Positions 33,496 through 42,764 of a stretch of 64,000 bases of DNA are shown in pieces (positions within the stretch are counted from its first letter, which is position 1; each line of letters begins with the position of its first letter). Origin of the DNA: Acidovorax sp. FHTAMBA. Its GTDB lineage: Bacteria; Pseudomonadota; Gammaproteobacteria; Burkholderiales; Burkholderiaceae_C. The stretch is from the NCBI RefSeq assembly GCF_038958875.1, contig NZ_CP152407.1, positions 1,805,501 to 1,869,500 of the forward strand, written 5' to 3'. The notes beneath the pieces are model-generated. The model did not search any database and was not told where the DNA came from. It worked only from the letters and a program-made list of their open reading frames with translations. The position numbers and the translations under genes were made by a program.

Positions 33496-34843
33496 CAGGC
33501 TGCTGAAATACTCCCGTGCGTCCGGAACCTGCTCAGCGGCGGCAAGCGCATTTTTCGCAGCAGCTGCTTTCCGTATGCTGGAAGTCAGCCCGAAAACCTG
33601 CGTGTTTTCAGCCGTACAGCACGGTTTTCTGATCCTTTTTCCTTTACACCTGCCCCTGCAGACGGATTTGCCCCAAGGTGCGCAGTCGCGTGAGGTTGTA
33701 GCCCGCCATCGTCAGCACAAACATCTGATCAACCTTATTGATCCCGCGCACCACCACCTGACGCATGTGCCCCACCGTCTTGGCCCAGCCAAAGCCTTGT
33801 TCGATCAGCTTTCTCTTTTGCTGGGAGATGGCGTAGCCTTCGCTATCCGCGATCCTGTCAGGCACCGCCGATTGACGCCCTGATTTGTTCTGCGCCACAT
33901 GGGGCAGCACGTTCATCTCTTGCAGCGCGTCGATGAACTCCTTGGCGTCGTAACCCTTGTCTGCGCCCAGCGTGATCGTGATGGGGTCATCGCCGGGCAG
34001 TGCCTGTCGCGCATCGTTGATCATGGCCTTGGCCGCTTCGCGCTCTGCATATCCGTCGGCCTTGGTGACCACGGCGCTGACCACCAGCCCGTGGCGGTTG
34101 TCGGTGAGTGTGTGGCCCATGAAGCGCAACTCACTAGCCGTCTTGCCCTTGCGGTACAGCCTTGCATCCGCGTCCGTTGTGGACTCGTGGGTGTCGTTGC
34201 TGCGCTTTTGGTCTTTGAAGTTCCCCGCGTCGGTATCGTCGTCGCCTTGGCGGTCTTTGCGCACAAAGCTCTTGTGGCCCGCCCAGGCCTGGATCAGGGT
34301 GCCATCCACGCTGAAGTGCTCGCCCGAGAGCAGTTCCTGTTCCTGGGCTTGTTGCACGATCTGATTGAAGAACTCGATGACCGCATCGTGCTCGATCAGG
34401 CGTTCGCGGTTTTTGCTGAAGACGGTGGGCACCCAAACGGCGTCGTCCATGGCCAGGCCAATGAACCAGCGAAACAGAAGGTTGTACTGGGTCTGCTCCA
34501 TGAGCTGGCGCTCCGAGCGCACGCTGTAGAGCACCTGGATGAGCATGGCGCGCAGCAGCTTCTCGGGAGCAATGCTGGGGCGCCCGCCTTTGATGTCGGC
34601 CGCATACATCCGGGCAAACAGCTCGTCCATGTTGGCCAGTGCTTTATTGACCATCACACGGATCACGCGCAAGGGGTGATCGGCGGGCACGAAGTCATCG
34701 AGGTGGCGCATGGTGAACAGGCTCTCGGTGAAGGTGTCGGCTCCGCGCATGTCTGGCTTGTCTGTCTGGTCGGTTGGGTTGCCTCAATTGTCCTGGCAAG
34801 ACGTCAACTGGGAAGTGACGGCGGGGAGTATTTCAGCAGCCTG
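33496..34843 (-). mobile_element. IS5/IS1182-type insertion sequence
   Basis: Inverted ends CAGGCTGCTGAAATACTCCC (33496, and complement ending 34843). Left flank is CTTAA, right flank CTAGA, so no exact target duplication. The left flank is an oxidase gene and the right flank another gene's first codons. This fits recombination between two copies of the IS that deleted the DNA between them. From 34751 to 34843 and 33496 to 33643 are non-coding ends. Confidence 0.85.
33644..34750 (-). CDS. IS5/IS1182-type transposase (368 aa)
   Basis: N-terminal InsH-like part (YSVRSERQLMEQTQYNLLFR) and a DDE core: HFSVDGTLIQAW (first D), ITLGADKGYD (second D), and the E in KLIEQGFGWAK. Intact frame. Confidence 0.9.
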   Translation of the reverse strand: MRGADTFTESLFTMRHLDDFVPADHPLRVIRVMVNKALANMDELFARMYAADIKGGRPSIAPEKLLRAMLIQVLYSVRSERQLMEQTQYNLLFRWFIGLAMDDAVWVPTVFSKNRERLIEHDAVIEFFNQIVQQAQEQELLSGEHFSVDGTLIQAWAGHKSFVRKDRQGDDDTDAGNFKDQKRSNDTHESTTDADARLYRKGKTASELRFMGHTLTDNRHGLVVSAVVTKADGYAEREAAKAMINDARQALPGDDPITITLGADKGYDAKEFIDALQEMNVLPHVAQNKSGRQSAVPDRIADSEGYAISQQKRKLIEQGFGWAKTVGHMRQVVVRGINKVDQMFVLTMAGYNLTRLRTLGQIRLQGQV

Positions 34844-34868
34844 CTAGAGCAATAACGAGAGTTTTCAT
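34844..34868 (-). pseudogene. First eight codons of a truncated secreted-protein gene
   Basis: ATG at 34868 behind AAGGA reads MKTLVIAL, then runs into the IS repeat. It resembles the start of a signal peptide. In the other periplasmic operon the gene after cusF-like is the Met/His-rich protein, so this may be its lost counterpart. Very short; based on position and ribosome site. Confidence 0.45.
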
Positions 34869-34945
34869 GATTTTTCCTTGATGATTAGACGTGCGCAACG
34901 GAGGAGCGCTGCCATGTTGTGAGGACGCTATAGGGCGCTTTGGGG

Positions 34946-35284
34946 TTACTTGGCAGGCTCGATGGCAGTGACGACCATCTTTCCGCCCTCGCTGACCACC
35001 ATAAAGCTGACCTTGTCGCCGACCTGTACCTTGTCGAGCAGGGACTTGTCTTTGGCGTTGAACACCATGGTCATGCCCGGCATCTCCAAATGCTTGATCT
35101 CCCCATGCTTGATGGTGATCTTGCTGCTGTCCTTGTCGATCTTGCGAACCTCGCCATCGGTCATAGAGGCTGCGGCGGGGGACGACTTGGCGGCATCACC
35201 TGCAGCCTGCGCCATGGTCGAGACCGGCAGCAGCGTGGCCAGCGACAGCAGCACGGCGGAGATGGCGGTATTGGTTTTCTTCAT
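34946..35284 (-). CDS. CusF-like periplasmic copper-binding protein, module B
   Basis: 112 residues from ATG 35284; signal peptide (STMAQA) and the loop ITIKHGEIKHLEMPGMTM. Same His-Met-Met-Met pattern as 31765-32112. Follows the cupredoxin by 41 bases, as the fifth gene of module B. Confidence 0.85.
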   Translation of the reverse strand: MKKTNTAISAVLLSLATLLPVSTMAQAAGDAAKSSPAAASMTDGEVRKIDKDSSKITIKHGEIKHLEMPGMTMVFNAKDKSLLDKVQVGDKVSFMVVSEGGKMVVTAIEPAK

Positions 35285-35325
35285 AAATGTTCCTTGCTCA
35301 GTGGGTTGGCACAGCAACCCGGGGT

Positions 35326-35811
35326 TTACTTCTTGGAGACCTTGACCTGGCCCTTCATGCCAGCGTCGTAGTGGCCTGGGTACAGGCACGCAAAATTCAC
35401 ATCTCCGGCTTTGGTGAATTGCCAGATGATTTCGCCCTGTTTGCCTGGTGCGAGGGAGATCTTGCTGGGCTCGTCATGCTCCATCTCGGGAAACTTCTTC
35501 ATGGTCTCGTAGTGTTCCTTGAGCTCGGCCTCGGTACCCAGGCTGAACTCGTGCTTGACCTGGCCACTGTTCTTGATCACGAACTTGATGGTTTCGCCCT
35601 GCTTGACGGAGATTGCTGCCGGCGTGAAGCGCATGGTGTCAGCCATGTCCACGTTGATCGTGCGGGTCACCTTGGCAGCTTTGCCGGGTTGACCAATGGC
35701 TGACTCCTCGCTTGCGTGGCCGTGACCACCGCTGTGAGTGCCACCTGCAAAGCTGTTAAAGGACAGAGCCACCAGGGCGGAGGCTGCGATCAGGGAAAGA
35801 GTGCGTTTCAT
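35326..35811 (-). CDS. Cupredoxin (plastocyanin-like) protein, module B
   Basis: 161 residues with signal peptide (NSFAGG), a HSGGHGHASEE linker and type-1 ligands KHEFSLG and NFACLYPGHYDAGM. Closely related to 32627-33130. Fourth gene of module B. Confidence 0.88.
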   Translation of the reverse strand: MKRTLSLIAASALVALSFNSFAGGTHSGGHGHASEESAIGQPGKAAKVTRTINVDMADTMRFTPAAISVKQGETIKFVIKNSGQVKHEFSLGTEAELKEHYETMKKFPEMEHDEPSKISLAPGKQGEIIWQFTKAGDVNFACLYPGHYDAGMKGQVKVSKK

Positions 35812-35850
35812 AGTTGCCTTGGGTTGTGAAGGTGATGGGGAACGTGGCAG

Positions 35851-37263
35851 TTAGTGGCCGCTGTGCGAAGACGGCTTTTTGACCTTGACGACAGTGTCCG
35901 AGCTGGACTTCTCTTTGCGAGGCATGGACTGTCCGCCCTCGGCCTTGAAGCGGGCCGGTTCAGCCATCGGACCGGTGTACTCGTAGGCCACCGTGCCCTC
36001 CGGGTTCTTGTACCAACCCGGGTTCTTGTAGTCGCCCGGTTTCTGGTCGCGGCGAACCTTTAAGACACTGAACATCCCGCCCATTTCGACCGAGCCGAAC
36101 GGGCCTTCTCCGGTCATCATGGGAATGGTGTTGTCCGGGATGGGCATCTCCATTTCCGTCATGTCTGCCATGCCCCGCTCGCCCATGACCATGTAGTCGG
36201 GGATCAAGTTGTTGATCTTCTTGGCCACGCCCCGGTGGTCCACGCCAATCATGGTGGGAATGTCGTGCCCCATTGCATTCATGGTGTGGTGGCTCTTGTG
36301 GCAGTGGAACGCCCAGTCGCCTTCTTCGTCCGCGAGGAACTCGATTTGACGCATCTGTCCAACGGCCACGTCGGTGGTCACTTCATACAGACGGGTGCTC
36401 TTGGGTGTGGGTCCGCCATCCGTGCCGGTGACCAAAAACTCATGACCGTGCAAATGCATGGGGTGGTTGGTCATGGTGAGGTTGCCGATGCGAATGCGCA
36501 CCTTGTCGTTAAGCCGGACATTCAAGGAGTCGATGCCGGGAAAGATGCGGCTGTTCCATGTCCACAGATTGAAGTTCAGCATCTCCGCAACCTTGGGCGT
36601 GGCGGCGCCGGGCTCAATGTCGTAGGCACTGAGCAGGAAGCAAAAGTCTCGATTCACTTCATCAATCAGCGGATGCTTGGTCTTCGGATGCGTTATCCAG
36701 AAGCCCATCATGCCCATGGCCATCTGGGTCATCTCATCGGCGTGCGGGTGGTACATGAAGGTACCTGGACGGCGCGCCACAAATTCGTAGACAAAGGTTT
36801 TGCCCGACTGAATCGCGGGCTGGTTCAGCCCTGCCACACCGTCCATGCCGTTGGGCAAACGCTGTCCGTGCCAGTGGATGCTGGTGTGCTCGGGCAGCTT
36901 GTTGGTCACAAAAATGCGAACGCGGTCACCTTCCACCACTTCGATGGTGGGGCCCGGACTCTGGCCGTTGTACCCCCAAAGGTGCGCCTTGAAGCCTGGG
37001 GCCATCTCGCGCACCACCGGTTCTGCCACCAAGTGAAACTCCTTGACCCCCTGATTCATGCGCCAGGGCAGCGTCCAGCCGTTCAGCGTGACCACCGGGT
37101 TGTAGGGGCGCCCAGAGTTGGGCACCAAAGGCGCCATGGTGTCTGGGCTTGACTGGTACACGGGTTCCGGCAGTGCCGCCATCGCCACTCGGCTCACACT
37201 CGCTGCGGCCACGGCCCCTCCGGCAATGCCCGCAAATCGGAAAAAATCTCTTCTTGAATTCAT
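35851..37263 (-). CDS. copA: Multicopper oxidase CopA, module B
   Basis: 470 residues from ATG 37263, chosen because the twin-arginine signal RRDFFRF starts there. The three-domain oxidase shows all copper sites: TSIHWHGQRL, FMYHPHADEM, NHPMHLHGHEF and HCHKSHHTMNAMGH. The stretch ends with a Met-rich segment (MADMTEMEMPIP) and a His tail. It oxidises Cu(I) to the less toxic Cu(II) in the periplasm. Shorter than the Pseudomonas CopA. Third gene of module B. Confidence 0.93.
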   Translation of the reverse strand: MNSRRDFFRFAGIAGGAVAAASVSRVAMAALPEPVYQSSPDTMAPLVPNSGRPYNPVVTLNGWTLPWRMNQGVKEFHLVAEPVVREMAPGFKAHLWGYNGQSPGPTIEVVEGDRVRIFVTNKLPEHTSIHWHGQRLPNGMDGVAGLNQPAIQSGKTFVYEFVARRPGTFMYHPHADEMTQMAMGMMGFWITHPKTKHPLIDEVNRDFCFLLSAYDIEPGAATPKVAEMLNFNLWTWNSRIFPGIDSLNVRLNDKVRIRIGNLTMTNHPMHLHGHEFLVTGTDGGPTPKSTRLYEVTTDVAVGQMRQIEFLADEEGDWAFHCHKSHHTMNAMGHDIPTMIGVDHRGVAKKINNLIPDYMVMGERGMADMTEMEMPIPDNTIPMMTGEGPFGSVEMGGMFSVLKVRRDQKPGDYKNPGWYKNPEGTVAYEYTGPMAEPARFKAEGGQSMPRKEKSSSDTVVKVKKPSSHSGH

Positions 37264-37282
37264 GTTGGTTTCCTTGACGGGA

Positions 37283-38716
37283 TCAGTGGCCTGCACCAGC
37301 TTCGGCAGCGGCTGCGCCACCGCCCGAGACGCCAGCACTGGTGGGCTTGCCGATGAGAGAGGCCTGAAGGGCGGCATCGGCCTGCCAGAACTGCTGTTCG
37401 GCGTTCAGGGCCGCCATCACCGAGTTCACCTGGTCACGGGAGTCAGCGAGCAACTCGAAAACGCTGATAAGCATCCCGTTGTAGCGAAGCTGGTTTTCTT
37501 CTGAAATGGTTTTTCTCAGGGGGATCACTTCGTCGCGATGGTGACGCGCGATGTCATACGCAGTGCGGTACGCGGAGTAGCTCTCCCGAAGGTTGGAGCC
37601 CGCCGCGCGGGCAGTCGCCTCAAGGCGATTGGCTGCAGCCAGGGTCTGCGCGTTCATAGCGTCGCGCCGCATGCCACCCCAATCGAAGATCGGCAACTGC
37701 AGGCTGATCTCGAAGCCGCGCCGTGTGGAGTGGGTGTTTTCGGCGGCATCAAAGACCGAATCGCGCCTAACTCCCAGCTCGATGTCCGTGAAAGTGGTGA
37801 GCGTGTTCCAGCCTTGCGACTGAGCCGCTGCGTCGTAGTCGGCCTTCGCGAGCTGCAGATCCAGGCGCCCCTTTGATGCCTGGCGGGCAGCGTCGGAAGG
37901 GGACAACGGCTCCTTGGGCAGTGTGGGCAGGCGCTCGGGCAACTTGAGCTGTTGGGCTTGGCTGTCGTCCAGGCCCAGCAGCCGCACCAGCTCCTCACGG
38001 GCTGCGGTGACTTGGTGCTGGGCGGTGGCCAGCTGGGTCGCTGTGTCGGCATAGAACGCTTGCTGGCGTGCCCGGTCAAGCTTGTTGAAATTGCCCACCG
38101 ACTGCATGCGTTTGGCCAGTTCGGCGCTGGCCTGGGCGCTGGCGACGACCTGTTGGGTGTAAGTCAGGGTCTGTTGCGTCGCAACAGCGCGGACCCAAGC
38201 CTGGCGCACCTGCGTCACTTGGTCCACCACGTCGCTACTCAGGCGTAACTGGGTCTGCTTGATCCGCTGCTCGGCAATACCTTTGCGTGTTGGCAAGGTC
38301 AGCAGATCCAGCAGGCCGAAGGACAGGAGGCGACCGATCTCCGTCTCGCTACCCAGGCGAACCCGCTCCAGGCTCAAAATGGGGTTGGCGATGCGTCCGG
38401 ACTGGGCTGCAGTGGAAGAGTCCGCCCAGTTTTGGGCCACGATGGCCTGCAGGGACGGGCTATTGACCAGGGCGAGTTGAACGGCATCCTGTTGACTGAG
38501 CGGCTTTGCCAGCAAGTCCGAGGCGCGTTGGCGCAAGGCATCTTGCTCATTCCGGTCCCGGGCCAACGTGAGTTTGCCGTCGGTGAAACTGTTTGCCGCC
38601 GCGTTGGCGCTGGAGAGGTTTTGCTCCAGATTCACGCTGGCGCAGCCAGACAATACCGCAACTGCGGCCACGGCGATCACGATCTTGGCGCGGGGCATTT
38701 GCACTGGTCGGCTCAT
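37283..38716 (-). CDS. TolC-family outer membrane channel, module B
   Basis: 477 residues, the same length as the copy at 131-1564, with a lipoprotein-type N-terminus (LSGC). The 3' end is identical to that copy over 37283 to 37660 and diverges abruptly beyond it (for example MRRDAMNAQT versus MRRSAMNAQT). Overlaps the small gene's stop by 4 bases. Confidence 0.9.
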   Translation of the reverse strand: MSRPVQMPRAKIVIAVAAVAVLSGCASVNLEQNLSSANAAANSFTDGKLTLARDRNEQDALRQRASDLLAKPLSQQDAVQLALVNSPSLQAIVAQNWADSSTAAQSGRIANPILSLERVRLGSETEIGRLLSFGLLDLLTLPTRKGIAEQRIKQTQLRLSSDVVDQVTQVRQAWVRAVATQQTLTYTQQVVASAQASAELAKRMQSVGNFNKLDRARQQAFYADTATQLATAQHQVTAAREELVRLLGLDDSQAQQLKLPERLPTLPKEPLSPSDAARQASKGRLDLQLAKADYDAAAQSQGWNTLTTFTDIELGVRRDSVFDAAENTHSTRRGFEISLQLPIFDWGGMRRDAMNAQTLAAANRLEATARAAGSNLRESYSAYRTAYDIARHHRDEVIPLRKTISEENQLRYNGMLISVFELLADSRDQVNSVMAALNAEQQFWQADAALQASLIGKPTSAGVSGGGAAAAEAGAGH

Positions 38717-39030
38717 TGTTTGCCCCCGTGGTGTGCGTCATGGCCTTGGGCTGGTTGGTCCTGGCCCGCTGCGGGTGCGGACTGGCGCATTTCCTTGGCA
38801 TAGGCCCGCCATCCTCCGATTTCACCCACCTTGTCGTTGGCGGCCTTCCACGGCTGGACTGATTGCTCCTTGTAGACCTCATAGCCCGCGAGAGCTGATC
38901 GGTACGAAAGTTGGTAGTCCACCTTTGGGGGGGCATCGTCCGGCATCTGAGCAAGTGCCAGCGAAGGTGCCAGCAATGCTGCGGCCAGCCAAGGGATTGA
39001 GTTAAGTCGTGAAAGCCAAGAATTTCTCAT
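38713..39030 (-). CDS. Small secreted protein of cop module B (105 aa)
   Basis: Signal peptide ending LALAQ; mature part KVDYQLSYRSALAGYEVY and His tail GHDAHHGGK, as in 1561-1878. First gene of the operon. Family not recognised. Confidence 0.8.
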   Translation of the reverse strand: MRNSWLSRLNSIPWLAAALLAPSLALAQMPDDAPPKVDYQLSYRSALAGYEVYKEQSVQPWKAANDKVGEIGGWRAYAKEMRQSAPAAGQDQPAQGHDAHHGGKQ

Positions 39031-39098
39031 AGATTCACCATGCGTTTTGATGCAACGCATTGTGTGAGTTATTAGCTTCCAAAGACATAACGGATTGG

Positions 39099-39113
39099 TT
39101 ACATATTTGTCAT
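39099..39113. promoter_or_regulatory. Putative CopR box, module B
   Basis: TTACATATTTGTCAT, differing at one base from the module A box while the flanks differ far more. Lies 63 bases before copR and 69 bases before the divergent operon start. Confidence 0.6.
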
Positions 39114-39175
39114 GTTCAAGAAAGGCATAAATCTCCGGGCACACTGGCGACCTCTTGTAGCGCCAAGGAGGTCTC

Positions 39176-39862
39176 GTGAAGATACTGATCGTTGAGGACG
39201 AAATCAAAACCGGGGAATACCTGCGCCAAGGCTTGCGTGAAGCGGGATTCAACGCTGATCTGGTTCACAACGGTGTCGATGGCCTGCGTCTGGTTCAAGA
39301 GGAGGATTACGATCTCGTGATCCTGGATGTGATGCTTCCTCGGATGGACGGCTGGCAGGTCCTCACCAATATGCGTCGTCGAGGCCTTGAGATGCCCGTG
39401 TTATTTCTCACGGCAAAGGACCAGGTTCAGGATCGCGTCAAAGGCCTAGAGTTGGGCGCAGACGACTATCTGGTCAAGCCGTTTTCTTTTGCCGAATTGC
39501 TGGCAAGGGCACGGACCATACTGAGGCGCGGCCGCAGTGGCGCCGAGGTGACTATTCTGCAGGTGGCAGATCTTGAACTGGACCTTCTGCGGCGTCGAGT
39601 CAGCAGGTCCGGCAAACGCATCGACCTCACACCCAAGGAATTCGGGCTGCTGGAGATGCTGATGCGTCGCCAAGGGGAGGTTTTGCCTCGCTCTCTGATC
39701 GCGTCGCAGGTGTGGGACATGAATTTCGACAGCGATTCCAACGTGGTCGAGGTGGCAATGCGCAGGCTTCGGGCCAAAATTGACGATGCCTATGACGCCA
39801 AGCTGATTCAGACGGTGCGAGGCATGGGTTATGTGCTTGAGGCACCCCAGGAGAATGTGTGA
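39176..39862 (+). CDS. copR: Copper response regulator CopR/CusR type, module B
   Basis: 228 residues from the GTG at 39176, with CAAGGAGG seven bases upstream. OmpR-type receiver (VILDVMLPRMDGW, DDYLVKPFSF) and winged helix (VRGMGYVLEAP). Nearly the same protein as the module A regulator; differences are scattered. Overlaps copS by 4 bases. Confidence 0.92.
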   Translation: MKILIVEDEIKTGEYLRQGLREAGFNADLVHNGVDGLRLVQEEDYDLVILDVMLPRMDGWQVLTNMRRRGLEMPVLFLTAKDQVQDRVKGLELGADDYLVKPFSFAELLARARTILRRGRSGAEVTILQVADLELDLLRRRVSRSGKRIDLTPKEFGLLEMLMRRQGEVLPRSLIASQVWDMNFDSDSNVVEVAMRRLRAKIDDAYDAKLIQTVRGMGYVLEAPQENV

Positions 39863-41265
39863 TAGCTCAGTACTCGCTCACGACACGACTGACAGTCTTT
39901 TTTACGCTGGCTTCCGGGCTCGTGCTTGTTGGCCTGGGGACACTTGTTGCCATTTCCATTGACCGGCATTTTGTGGAACTCGACCGCGATGCTCTGCGCG
40001 ACAAAATTCACCTCACACGTGAGGTGATAGGAAAATCCACGTCACCGCAGGACCTCAAAATTCGGCTGGACGACGTTTTGCACAGCCACGAGGGCCTTTT
40101 TGTCAGCGTTTTCCGTGACAAGGACCCGCTTTACGCGACCACGGGTTTCCAGTTTCCACAGGACCTCATCGCCCAAACCCAGAAAGCCCGCTTGGGGGTC
40201 GCATCCTGGCAGACCAATGACCGCGAGTACCGAGGGATGTCCGAATCCGTATCGATGCCGGGCGCCTCTCAAGCACCGCTCCAGATTTGGGTCGCGTTGG
40301 ACATCGCACACCACAAGCATTTCATGCAAGGCCTGATTCGGGTGCTCGTGGGTTACGTGGCATTGGCAACGCTGGTGGCTGGGATCCTGGGCTGGTGGGC
40401 TGCAAAGAATGGCTTGGCGCCCCTTCGGACAATGCGGTCTCGCGCGATGGCGATCACGGCGCAGCGGCTGGACGATCGGATGCCAACTCAGGAGTTTCCG
40501 GTGGAGATGGCAGACTTGGCTACAACCCTCAACGAGATGCTCCGGCGCTTGAAAGAGGAGTTTGATCGCTTGTCCGAGTTTTCTTCGGATCTGGCCCACG
40601 AGTTGCGTACGCCGATCAACAACCTGATGACGCAGACACAGGTCACGCTCAGCCAGCCTCGCTCCTGCGGGGAGTATCAGGACATACTGGCCTCTAACGC
40701 CGAGGAGTACCAGCGTCTGGCCCGCATGGTGGCGGATATGTTGTTCCTGGCGAAAGCCGACCACGGACTCATTCTTCCCAGTACGGAAAAAATTGCTGTC
40801 CACGACGAAGCACAGGCCCTGTTTGACTTCTACGAGGCCCTTGCCGAAGAAAAGCAGGTCGGTCTGCAGCTTATTGGGGCGGCAGAGATCACTGGCGATC
40901 GGTTGATGCTGCGCCGGGCGCTGAGCAATCTCCTGTCCAACGCCATTCGCTATACCCCCCCTGGAGAACAGGTGGTCGTTGACATTCAAGGGGACGTTCA
41001 CGGAACCACCGTGGATGTAGTCAACACTGGACCTTCCATCGACGCGCAGATGATCCCCCGCCTTTTCGACCGCTTCTTTCGGGCAGACAAGTCGCGCAAG
41101 CAACTGGACTCCGACGGTGCGGGCTTGGGCTTGTCTATCACCCAGGCGATTGTTCATGCGCACCGAGGCCGCATCTCTGTGAGTTCGGCCGATGGCAGGA
41201 CTTGTTTTTCGATGTATTTCCCCAGTGCTCAGAACATTGGCAAGCGCCTCACAACAGATGCATGA
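39859..41265 (+). CDS. copS: Heavy-metal sensor histidine kinase CopS, module B
   Basis: 468 residues. Two membrane helices, HAMP, H-box DLAHELRTPINNL, G2 box SDGAGLGLSI. Nine residues longer than the module A copy at the C-terminus (NIGKRLTTDA). The GTG start lies in the copR stop. Its 3' end is overlapped by the next gene. Confidence 0.92.
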   Translation: MIAQYSLTTRLTVFFTLASGLVLVGLGTLVAISIDRHFVELDRDALRDKIHLTREVIGKSTSPQDLKIRLDDVLHSHEGLFVSVFRDKDPLYATTGFQFPQDLIAQTQKARLGVASWQTNDREYRGMSESVSMPGASQAPLQIWVALDIAHHKHFMQGLIRVLVGYVALATLVAGILGWWAAKNGLAPLRTMRSRAMAITAQRLDDRMPTQEFPVEMADLATTLNEMLRRLKEEFDRLSEFSSDLAHELRTPINNLMTQTQVTLSQPRSCGEYQDILASNAEEYQRLARMVADMLFLAKADHGLILPSTEKIAVHDEAQALFDFYEALAEEKQVGLQLIGAAEITGDRLMLRRALSNLLSNAIRYTPPGEQVVVDIQGDVHGTTVDVVNTGPSIDAQMIPRLFDRFFRADKSRKQLDSDGAGLGLSITQAIVHAHRGRISVSSADGRTCFSMYFPSAQNIGKRLTTDA

Positions 41266-42520
41266 CCCCCTGGCCACCCTCATTGACTGCTGGAAGGCAG
41301 ATCCCAGCAGCACCTACAACACCTGGTTCCTGTGGGATCAGCGGATCAAAAACTTCCGCTCTATTCGCCGAGGCATTACGCAAGTGGTGGAGGACATCCG
41401 AGCGGGAACGTTTGGCAACGCCTACCGAGGATCCTCGTTAGAGACAATCGTTGGCTCCGTGGCGGAGCAGCGCCAGATCTTCAAGGGTGCGGACCACGCG
41501 TTCCTCTGGAAACCCAAGCTGCGCATTCCGGACATCTACGAGAACCCGAGCAACCAGCGCGCTTTTGCGGACCTCCTGCACACCTGTGATCACTGCGACT
41601 GCGCAGAAGACGTAGTGGCCGCCATACAGCGCATTGATGCGATTGGCATCAAAGGCTTGGGCCCAGCAGTCGCCAACTTGCTGTATTTCATCCACCCAAC
41701 GCTGGTCTCTCCCTTCAACACGGCCATCGTCAATGGGTTCAACGCGGTGACCGGGGGGCGCTTAAAGCTCGGGCGCTGGGACCACTATCTCTCCATGCGG
41801 GAGGGCTTGCTGCGCTTGAACGCGCAGTACCGGCTGAAACTATCGAACGATCTGGGCGCGATTGCAGGACTCATGTTTGACATTGGCAGTGGCCGATATG
41901 CAACACCGCTACAAGCAATGGATGCAGCGGCGGCAGCTCTCTGGCAAGAAGACCTTGAGCGTGTGCGGCAGGAATCTACCGCATTGCAACGGGAACTGTC
42001 CCAAGCGACCGAGAGCGATGCGACCCACACGGGTGTCCAGGCTTCGCTGCGCGACCTGGGCAAGGCCCTCGGCTTTGAGGTCTGGATAGCGTCCAACGAC
42101 CGGGGCCGCGCCCATGGCGGGGGGCTGCTGGGAGATGGATGCATGGCGCAGTTGCCCGCCAGCCTGGACCGAGGACTGGAGTCTGTGCGACTGATCGATG
42201 TTGTATGGGTTGATCCCCAGACCTCGCAATTCGCCGCTGCATTCGAAGTCGAACACACCACGTCCATCTATTCGGGCATCGTACGCATGCTCGATCTGGC
42301 CTTGGGCACGCCGGTTGCAGGCAACTGTGCGCTGTTTCTGGTGGCTCCAGACAATCGCAGAGACAAGGTCGCTGAGCAACTTCAAAGGCCTGCCTTCTCC
42401 AGGGTGTCGGAGCTTGGAATCCGGTACTTGCCTTACAGCCAGCTGGAGCAGAACCATGCTTCCATGAGCCGCTTTGGGTCCAGCATCAAGCCGCTGCTAG
42501 AGATTTCGCAGCGGCTGTGA
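41258..42520 (+). CDS. Predicted nuclease: HhH-like domain plus PD-(D/E)xK-like C-terminus
   Basis: 420 residues from ATG 41258, overlapping the copS stop by 8 bases; a longer start at 41192 lies within copS. The first half holds a helix-hairpin-helix-like stretch (IDAIGIKGLGPAVANLL) as in DNA glycosylases. A coiled segment (LERVRQESTALQRELS) follows. The C-terminal half has IDVVWVDPQTSQFAAAFEVE then HTTSIYSGIVRM, resembling the restriction-enzyme fold with acidic pair D...ExE rather than ExK. No methyltransferase partner is seen. Likely a restriction-like or repair endonuclease; function not proven. From 42521 to 42764 no gene is seen. Confidence 0.6.
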   Translation: MHDPLATLIDCWKADPSSTYNTWFLWDQRIKNFRSIRRGITQVVEDIRAGTFGNAYRGSSLETIVGSVAEQRQIFKGADHAFLWKPKLRIPDIYENPSNQRAFADLLHTCDHCDCAEDVVAAIQRIDAIGIKGLGPAVANLLYFIHPTLVSPFNTAIVNGFNAVTGGRLKLGRWDHYLSMREGLLRLNAQYRLKLSNDLGAIAGLMFDIGSGRYATPLQAMDAAAAALWQEDLERVRQESTALQRELSQATESDATHTGVQASLRDLGKALGFEVWIASNDRGRAHGGGLLGDGCMAQLPASLDRGLESVRLIDVVWVDPQTSQFAAAFEVEHTTSIYSGIVRMLDLALGTPVAGNCALFLVAPDNRRDKVAEQLQRPAFSRVSELGIRYLPYSQLEQNHASMSRFGSSIKPLLEISQRL

Positions 42521-42764
42521 GCCACGGTTCATCGGCGCGGCGCGGTCCCTGTGGGTTTGGCTCCTTGGGCCCAGGGGGAGGCAATCCTCGGGGATGTCGG
42601 CAAGATGAAGTTCCTGTTATCCCAAACGCAGGGATTGAGGGGCAGAGGCTTGCGTCGCAAAAGTTACAGGTCAGGCGCCATTAGCTACGATGAGCCATCA
42701 CCTTGGTAGAGATCTCCGAGGCGGCACTTCGCAAATTCTTCGCCAAAACCAAGAAGCTCTCGAC

